Source: an uncultured Bilophila sp. (GTDB taxonomy: Bacteria > Desulfobacterota > Desulfovibrionia > Desulfovibrionales > Desulfovibrionaceae). Taken from it: 10,220 bases of DNA. The notes beneath the pieces are model-generated. The model had not been told where the DNA came from. It made no database searches and saw nothing but the letters and a program-made list of their open reading frames with translations. Both the position numbers and the translations under genes were made by a program. Below, piece after piece: positions 5,931 to 10,220 of this stretch. Location: NCBI GenBank assembly GCA_959604115.1, contig CAUHBW010000109.1, positions 1 through 10,220 on the forward strand. Reading direction: 5' to 3'. Every line of letters starts with the position of its first letter. The stretch's first letter is position 1.

Positions 5931-6798
5931 GGCAACGCTGTGCGGCCTCTCCGCCATAATGATCTGGAGTACGCTGATTGCGCTCATGCGGACTGTAACC
6001 GAAGCCTTCGGCGCAACGCTGGGCGCGGCACTGGTCTACAGCGCGGGCGCGCTCCTGCTGTTTGCCAAACAAGGCATTCCCGACCCCAAGACGCTTTCCA
6101 AACCGTATCTGTTTATCGGCGGCTTCTTTTTCGTCGCCTATGAACTGCTGTTCTCCCAGTCCATCGGGCTTGCCCGCAGCAGCCAGCAAACCCTGGAGGT
6201 CGGGCTGGTCAATTATCTGTGGCCTTGCCTCATCGTGCTTTTTTCTCTGATCATTCTGAGACAGAAAGCCCGGTTCTACCTGTATCCGGGATTGCTCCTT
6301 TCCTTTTCGGGCATTGTCTGGTGCGTCTCGGGAGGTACGTTCGACATCCCGCTTTTCCTCGAACACGTCTCCTCCAATCCTCTCCCCTACCTTCTCGCCT
6401 TCATCGCCGCCGTCTTCTGGGGACTCTACTGCAATGTGGCCAAACGATTCACGCAGTCCAGCAACATCGTGCATATCTTTTTTCTGGCCATCGCACTTGC
6501 CCTGTGGCTGCGTTACGCCCTCTCGGGCGAATCCTTTCCTGCCGTCTCTCCGGGAGACTGCTTCAATGTCCTGATAACGGCCGTCTGCTTCGCCTCTTCG
6601 TATGCTCTCTGGGAAGTGGGCATACAGAAAGGAAATATTCTGTTCCTCGCGACGGTATCCTATTTCACGCCCGTCTTTTCCACATTGTTCAGTTGCCTCT
6701 GGCTTTCCGTATTGCCCGCCCCCTCTTTCTGGTACGGCGTCGGCATGGTCGGCATGGGGTCACTTCTGAGCTGGGCCGCAACGCACAACAGGCAATAA
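5917..6798 (+). CDS. yddG: Aromatic amino acid exporter YddG (DMT superfamily)
   Basis: The chosen start at 5917 gives 293 residues, the same length as E. coli YddG, with AAAGGGA (5901-5907) about nine bases upstream. It is an inner-membrane exporter of Phe, Tyr and Trp in the EamA/DMT fold: ten helices in two repeats. Residues 5-21 match the YddG start (A-T-L-x-G-L-x-A-I-x-x-W-S-T), and residues 93-104 (L-E-V-G-L-V-N-Y-L-W-P) carry the most typical YddG motif. The second repeat has a W-x-x-Y-C helix (~170-176), a W-x-V-G-I-x-x-G-N segment, S-Y-F-T-P-V, and a final G-S-L-L-S-W-A-A-T like the YddG end. It is transcribed alone. A leader frame overlaps its start, so translation may be coupled. 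No terminator is obvious after it. Confidence 0.93.
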   Translation: MTSFKATLCGLSAIMIWSTLIALMRTVTEAFGATLGAALVYSAGALLLFAKQGIPDPKTLSKPYLFIGGFFFVAYELLFSQSIGLARSSQQTLEVGLVNYLWPCLIVLFSLIILRQKARFYLYPGLLLSFSGIVWCVSGGTFDIPLFLEHVSSNPLPYLLAFIAAVFWGLYCNVAKRFTQSSNIVHIFFLAIALALWLRYALSGESFPAVSPGDCFNVLITAVCFASSYALWEVGIQKGNILFLATVSYFTPVFSTLFSCLWLSVLPAPSFWYGVGMVGMGSLLSWAATHNRQ

Positions 6799-6846
6799 GC
6801 GCCCCAGCCGACCGAAAACCGATGCTCACCGCGCCACCTCCCCACG

Positions 6847-7528
6847 TCATTTCAGGAGCGGCACGTTGCGGAACGTCAGCTTCTGTCCGTTCACGACGCA
6901 GGATACGCGGGGGTACACCTCTTCAGGCTGATAACCGTCCAGAGTATCGTAAAAGACGATTCACCTTCACGAAAGGCAACCTCGTTTAGAAGGCGCGGCT
7001 TATCGGGATCACTCCGAGCGGACGTAGCTCCCGACCAGCTTGTCGTCACCGGGTTCGGGCTTCATTTGAGGATCGCGCGTCACATGCACGGTCCGGTCGT
7101 CCGGTTCCAACGCCATGACGAAAGATTCTCCCACGGCTGTACTGCCGTCCTCGCTGGTGATGACGGCAGTACCGTCCCGAACGTCCTTACCGTCCACGGA
7201 GAACGTAAAGCTGAAATACGTCCCGGTCCGAAAATTCGCTATGCCGAGGCATCTGCCGCCGTCTCAATAAGCCCCCCCACCAGTCGGGGACGGCGGCGTC
7301 CCCGTTGAGGCTCATCGAGTGCTTGCCCTTTCCCCCTACCCATACGACGAGCATTTGGTTGGGGAAAAGTTCGCCTCCGAGAATGGCGGCGTAATCCCCC
7401 TCTTCAAACTCGGGATCGACGTACGCCGTGGCGTCGCCCTCCTCATTTATACCTATTTGCAAGGACTGTGCCGCGACAAAACGCCGCAGAGCTCGGCAAT
7501 CCCGGTCACGCGGAAACGGCAGGTTCAT
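6847..7528 (-). pseudogene. Decayed gene with at least four frame breaks, family unknown
   Basis: No single frame spans this stretch, but good protein-like segments follow each other in changing frames on the - strand. First is a frame from ATG 7528 to about 7273, including N-E-E-G-D-A-T-A-Y-V-D-P and Q-M-L-V-V-W-V-G-G. Next is a short piece in the next frame after a run of seven G (7272-7278 region). A third (7245-7009) contains R-T-G-T-Y-F-S-F-T-F-S-V-D-G and ends V-G-S-Y-V-R-S. A fourth (7013-6954) includes L-L-N-E-V-A-F-R-E-G-E. The last (6957-6847) is V-F-Y-D-T-L-D-G-Y-Q through V-N-G-Q-K-L-T-F-R-N-V-P-L-L-K and stop. Joined, they give ~225 residues of a strand-rich, probably secreted protein; an N-terminal signal may be lost in further frame changes. 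It lies directly behind the MFS gene on the same strand. I do not recognise the family. Confidence 0.75.
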
Positions 7529-7590
7529 CTTCAGGAGGCGCGATAGGTGGAGCCCTCCGCGCCGCACGCCTTCAACGCCGGGAGCCGCCG

Positions 7591-8784
7591 TCAAGGGCGT
7601 CCGGCCCGTCCAAACGGAATGGGCAATACGGCGATCACGGCCACAACGGCCATCAGTGCATAGATATATTCGGCGGAAAACGCCGACGCGATGAATCCGA
7701 ACAGCAACGGCGTCACAATAGTAGTGGAGCCTCGTGCAAATGTGCTGACGGCGAACAGATCATCGTAGACCTGCGGGTCCGTCACCGGTTCCACGAGCAG
7801 CGTCTGCAAGACCGGTACGGTCCCTTTCGTGACGACGCCCAACAGGATGGAAGTTCCGATGATCACGGGCAACCATTGCGCCGTCACCAGCACCGCCAGC
7901 AACCCCGCCATCAGCAGTTTGGAAACCACAAACACCTTGCGGGGCCCAAAAATTCCCACCAGACGCCCGCAAGCCGTTTTTCCCACGAAACAGCCCACGG
8001 TGAAGGCAAGCGCAAAGCTGCCGACAATTTGGGGATTCATGCCCTTGGCGAAAAGCAGAAATGGCAGAAAGGCAAAAATCTGATCGCTGCTGAAACTGTC
8101 CAGAATATTGGCGGCAACGGTGGATGCCGTATGCCGATCACGCAGCAGGGCTAAAGGGGGGAGCAGGGATTGCGACGGACGGCACGCCGTGCGGGAGGTT
8201 CTCGCGGACTCGCCGCTCCGCAACCATGCCCAGAGCAGACAGCCCATTATGCAGCAGGCCACCGTGCCGAACACTACGCAAACCAGCCTCCAGCCGGGAA
8301 TCCCGGCGAAGCTCCAAGCAGCCGCGAACCCGGCGAACGCGGTGATCGGGATACGACCGATATCTCCTATGGCCGTAAAATCCCCCAGGACTTTGCCCAG
8401 CAGACGCCGTTCGGTGCGAGCCGTGAGATACGAAAACGCCACATTGTGAAAGACGCCGTAGCCCATCATGGCGATGACGAAGAAAAAACCCGAAAACCAG
8501 ATGTTCCGGGAAAACGCATTGGCCATATAGCCCAAGCCGTACGCCCCGAAAATCAGGCCAAGGGTACGCAGCGAACCGAACCGCTGGGAACACCCCTTTG
8601 TCCCCAGCCCCGCCAACGTGCCCAGCAACGCCGCCACGGAAAGGATGACGCCCGCGTCCTTTTCCTGCGCGCCGAAAGCAAGGATCATGAACGACAACAG
8701 GATAGGCACGCTATCGTACAAACCGTCCACGAGCACATGGAAAAATTGCAACAACGCCGTTGTTCGATCCTCGAAGAAACGCAT
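7591..8784 (-). CDS. Major facilitator superfamily transporter
   Basis: A 397-residue protein from ATG 8784, chosen because AAGGAG lies six bases upstream; longer in-frame starts up to 8889 add a Cys-rich, non-conserved stretch without a ribosome binding site. About 12 hydrophobic helices run the length of the protein, with the usual basic loop after helix 2 (Q-R-F-G-S-L-R, like the MFS G-x-L-a-D-r-x-G-R-r motif) and a central hydrophilic loop (~190-215). The second half repeats the pattern, with G-R-L-V-G-I-F-G-P-R-K-V between helices 8 and 9. Length and layout fit drug or small-molecule efflux proteins such as the fosmidomycin-resistance group, but the substrate cannot be read from the sequence. 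It is followed by a pseudogene on the same strand, so a former two-gene unit has probably lost its partner. Confidence 0.88.
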   Translation of the reverse strand: MRFFEDRTTALLQFFHVLVDGLYDSVPILLSFMILAFGAQEKDAGVILSVAALLGTLAGLGTKGCSQRFGSLRTLGLIFGAYGLGYMANAFSRNIWFSGFFFVIAMMGYGVFHNVAFSYLTARTERRLLGKVLGDFTAIGDIGRIPITAFAGFAAAWSFAGIPGWRLVCVVFGTVACCIMGCLLWAWLRSGESARTSRTACRPSQSLLPPLALLRDRHTASTVAANILDSFSSDQIFAFLPFLLFAKGMNPQIVGSFALAFTVGCFVGKTACGRLVGIFGPRKVFVVSKLLMAGLLAVLVTAQWLPVIIGTSILLGVVTKGTVPVLQTLLVEPVTDPQVYDDLFAVSTFARGSTTIVTPLLFGFIASAFSAEYIYALMAVVAVIAVLPIPFGRAGRP

Positions 8785-9084
8785 GCCGGACTCCTTCAAG
8801 CAACAGATGAGTGAAAAACCTTTCCCTGAGAAAAGGCATGATTGAGCTACCGACGCCAACCCGCAAGGGCGAGAGAAGAAAAGTCGCATGCGGAAAAATA
8901 AACGTATGCCGTAACATAACGCCGCTCAAATGGATGTCTAGGCATCGCCGGGACATCACGCCTTTTTTCGCCGACATGGTTGGTCATATCCATAAAAAAC
9001 CAGCGATGAGCTCACTGTTGTATGGCGCCAAGATATATAACGCCATCAGATAGTGAGAGTCTTCAGTCCGTTTATTGGTTTCGC
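8785..9084. other. Upstream region of the MFS gene, no gene seen
   Basis: Read on the - strand, TTGAGC (8925-8930) lies 17 bases before TACGTT (8902-8907), a weak promoter candidate for the MFS gene. On the same strand a short CCTTT/AAAGG hairpin followed by five T (8814-8839 region) could weaken read-through. ATGGCG (9022-9027) and CGCCAT (9041-9046) form a 6-bp inverted repeat around an AT-rich 13-base loop, and TGAGAGTC (9054-9061) recurs inverted at 9124-9131. No ORF has support. Confidence 0.3.
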
Positions 9085-9387
9085 TTAGTTATAGACAACA
9101 AGCATGCTCTCCATAATCTTCCGGACTCTCATAGGGAAATGCCATTCGGCTCGCTGACGGAACTCGAAATGGCGTCTTCTCCCAAACCGCCCCGCTCTCT
9201 CCGGTATCTTTTCCCTCTCCTTCATCGTGGAATCCCGCTTCCAGCCGAATCCGCAGCAACCCGTCACGAACGGTTTGATGAAGTCATAATTCCGACGGCT
9301 CAACCGCTTCAATAAAACGCCGTAGTTCCCCTCTCGCTCCCACTTGCCCTGCTTCGTATGGTGGCCCTCCGCCGTTTTCGCCCGCAT
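9085..9387 (-). CDS. Possible small basic protein
   Basis: A 100-residue frame from ATG 9387. A strong purine-rich GAGAGGAGG ribosome binding site ends seven bases before it, and a plausible - strand promoter (TTGGCT 9518-9513, TATATT 9494-9489, 18-base spacer) lies about 100 bases upstream. The protein is rich in Arg, Lys and Glu, has adjacent Cys residues in a G-C-C-G-F-G-W segment (~44-50), and has no membrane helix. I do not recognise it. The composition is unusual enough that it could be chance or a decayed gene. Confidence 0.33.
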   Translation of the reverse strand: MRAKTAEGHHTKQGKWEREGNYGVLLKRLSRRNYDFIKPFVTGCCGFGWKRDSTMKEREKIPERAGRFGRRRHFEFRQRAEWHFPMRVRKIMESMLVVYN

Positions 9388-9474
9388 CGCGTCCCCTCCT
9401 CTCTTCCGATTTGCAGACGCCTGGGCAAGGTTGGAAATACGGGAAACAGGACTCTAGAAACATGCCCGTAGAGC

Positions 9475-9530
9475 ATGAATAAATATTCAATATAAGTATT
9501 TGCTATTCATAAAGCCAATTCGTATATACG
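9475..9530. promoter_or_regulatory. AT-rich divergent promoter zone with inverted repeat
   Basis: On the + strand TTGCTA (9500-9505) and TATATA (9523-9528) are 17 bases apart. On the - strand TTGGCT (9518-9513) and TATATT (9494-9489) are 18 apart, so the two -35 boxes are interleaved. ATGAATA (9475-9481) and TATTCAT (9504-9510) form an inverted repeat across the zone, a possible operator. Promoter calls in AT-rich DNA carry a high false-positive risk. Confidence 0.4.
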
Positions 9531-9550
9531 TGTCACAGGAGAAAACGATT

Positions 9551-9706
9551 ATGAAGAACACGCCCAAAAGGAGGAAGACCCGATTCGGAACCTGTGTGAT
9601 GCGATATGCATCCAAGCGCTCCTCGACCAATTCATGGAAAGCAACAGTAACGCAGTCACATGGACCGAAAACGGTTACCGGTGATGCGGAAGAATCCGCT
9701 TCCTGA
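9551..9706 (+). CDS. Possible very small basic protein
   Basis: A 51-codon frame from ATG 9551, nine bases after AGGAG (9537-9541) and about 22 bases after the + strand -10 box at 9523-9528. The product is basic and Ser/Thr-rich at the end, with no recognisable motif. A competing frame over 9532-9663 has more normal composition (for example N-L-C-D-A-I-C-I-Q-A-L-L-D-Q-F) but lacks a usable start codon, so this may be a remnant of an older gene. Confidence 0.3.
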   Translation: MKNTPKRRKTRFGTCVMRYASKRSSTNSWKATVTQSHGPKTVTGDAEESAS

Positions 9707-9834
9707 CCCCCTTTATGAAATCAAGACGGACTTGACTGCCTTGATGGGAGCCTCTTTCGGCTGAGGGGATCGCTGAATACGTCATCAACCCAAACCGTAT
9801 CAATACAACACAGAAATCGCACAGGAGATATGCA
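9707..9834. other. Leader region of the hydrolase gene
   Basis: TTGACT at 9732-9737 is a possible -35 box but no matching -10 follows at the right spacing. A short inverted repeat, TCAAG (9721-9725) and CTTGA (9731-9735), precedes it. AGGAG at 9823-9827 is the ribosome binding site of the next gene. Confidence 0.3.
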
Positions 9835-10220
9835 ATGCATACCTTGAAGCAGCTTGGCATGGTGGCCGCCGTTCTTGGCATGATGTCCCTCGCCGCTCCG
9901 GCGCTCGCGCAGGATATGCCCGCCGATGCCGACAATTTTTACAAGAGCAAGAACGTAGCCGTGCAGGCGGTCACGTTCAAGAACCAGTACAAGATGGTCA
10001 TCTCCGGGAACCTTTTCCTGCCCAAGAACCTGAATCAAAATACGGAGCATCCCGCGATCATCGTGGGGCACCCCATGGGCGCGGTGAAGGAACAAAGCGC
10101 GAATCTGTACGCGACCAAGATGGCTGAACAGGGATTCGTCACCCTGTCCGTGGACCTGAGCTTCTGGGGCGGTAGCGCGGGAGAGCCCCGCAACGCCGTT
10201 TCTCCGGATCTTTATGCCGA
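9835..10220 (+). CDS. Secreted alpha/beta hydrolase, N-terminal part, cut by the right edge
   Basis: ATG 9835 follows AGGAG (9823-9827) by seven bases; 128 complete codons are visible before the window ends. Residues 1-25 are a clear Sec signal peptide: a Lys near the start, a hydrophobic core, then A-P-A-L-A with cleavage expected before Gln26. The mature part begins an alpha/beta hydrolase of the dienelactone hydrolase/YcjY-like type: V-x-F-K-N strands, S-G-N-L-F-L-P-K, then P-A-I-I-V-G-H-P-M-G (the oxyanion-hole strand and turn), A-x-x-M-A-E-Q-G-F-V-T-L-S-V-D, and W-G-G-S-A-G-E-P-R, which is typical of this group. The nucleophile elbow (G-x-S-x-G or variant) lies beyond the edge, so activity cannot be judged. 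The likely place is the periplasm and the substrate is unknown. Confidence 0.88.
   Translation, partial: MHTLKQLGMVAAVLGMMSLAAPALAQDMPADADNFYKSKNVAVQAVTFKNQYKMVISGNLFLPKNLNQNTEHPAIIVGHPMGAVKEQSANLYATKMAEQGFVTLSVDLSFWGGSAGEPRNAVSPDLYA

Noticed and set aside
7529..7594. TTG start overlapping the MFS stop for the pseudogene
   Set aside because: It would give translational coupling, but TTG lacks a good ribosome binding site and the added residues look non-coding, so ATG 7528 is kept as the limit.
7468..8154. 228-codon open frame on the + strand opposite the MFS gene
   Set aside because: It is a mirror frame rich in His, Gln and Arg; the MFS protein opposite is clearly real.

Overview
The window looks like chromosomal DNA from a moderately GC-rich Gram-negative bacterium. 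A delta-proteobacterium of the Desulfovibrio type is my best guess, made from the general look of the proteins and codon use rather than from any diagnostic gene. Coding density is fairly low: several 300-500 base stretches carry no convincing gene, and one gene is clearly decayed. I see no rRNA, tRNA, CRISPR array or intact mobile element.

Left part (1-2720, all + strand): a large protein whose C-terminal end resembles the diadenylate cyclase (DAC/DisA_N) fold, with the DGA motif kept but the RHR motif changed (probably cut by the left edge); a single-domain universal stress protein with an intact ATP-binding motif; a very strong hairpin terminator; and a small four-helix membrane protein whose Shine-Dalgarno sequence lies inside a small hairpin.

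Middle (2940-5615): a CreD-type inner-membrane protein on the - strand with an unusual ~110-residue N-terminal extension carrying an extra membrane helix and no CreB/CreC partner in view. It is preceded by ~500 bases without a convincing gene but rich in inverted repeats. Then comes a small + strand protein of unknown function with a near-consensus promoter (overlapping a Fur-like sequence) and a clear terminator.

Right-middle (5616-8784): a YddG-type aromatic amino acid exporter (+), preceded by a short open frame with a strong ribosome binding site and many Phe/Tyr codons that overlaps the exporter start; then, on the - strand, an MFS transporter followed directly by a pseudogene with at least four frame breaks (6847-7528).

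Right end (8785-10220): mostly non-coding DNA with two weak small-gene candidates facing away from an AT-rich divergent promoter zone, then the start of a secreted alpha/beta hydrolase (+) cut by the right edge. The genes do not form one pathway. The common thread is envelope and transport functions (two exporters, CreD, a small membrane protein, a secreted hydrolase) plus a nucleotide-sensor-like protein and a stress protein.
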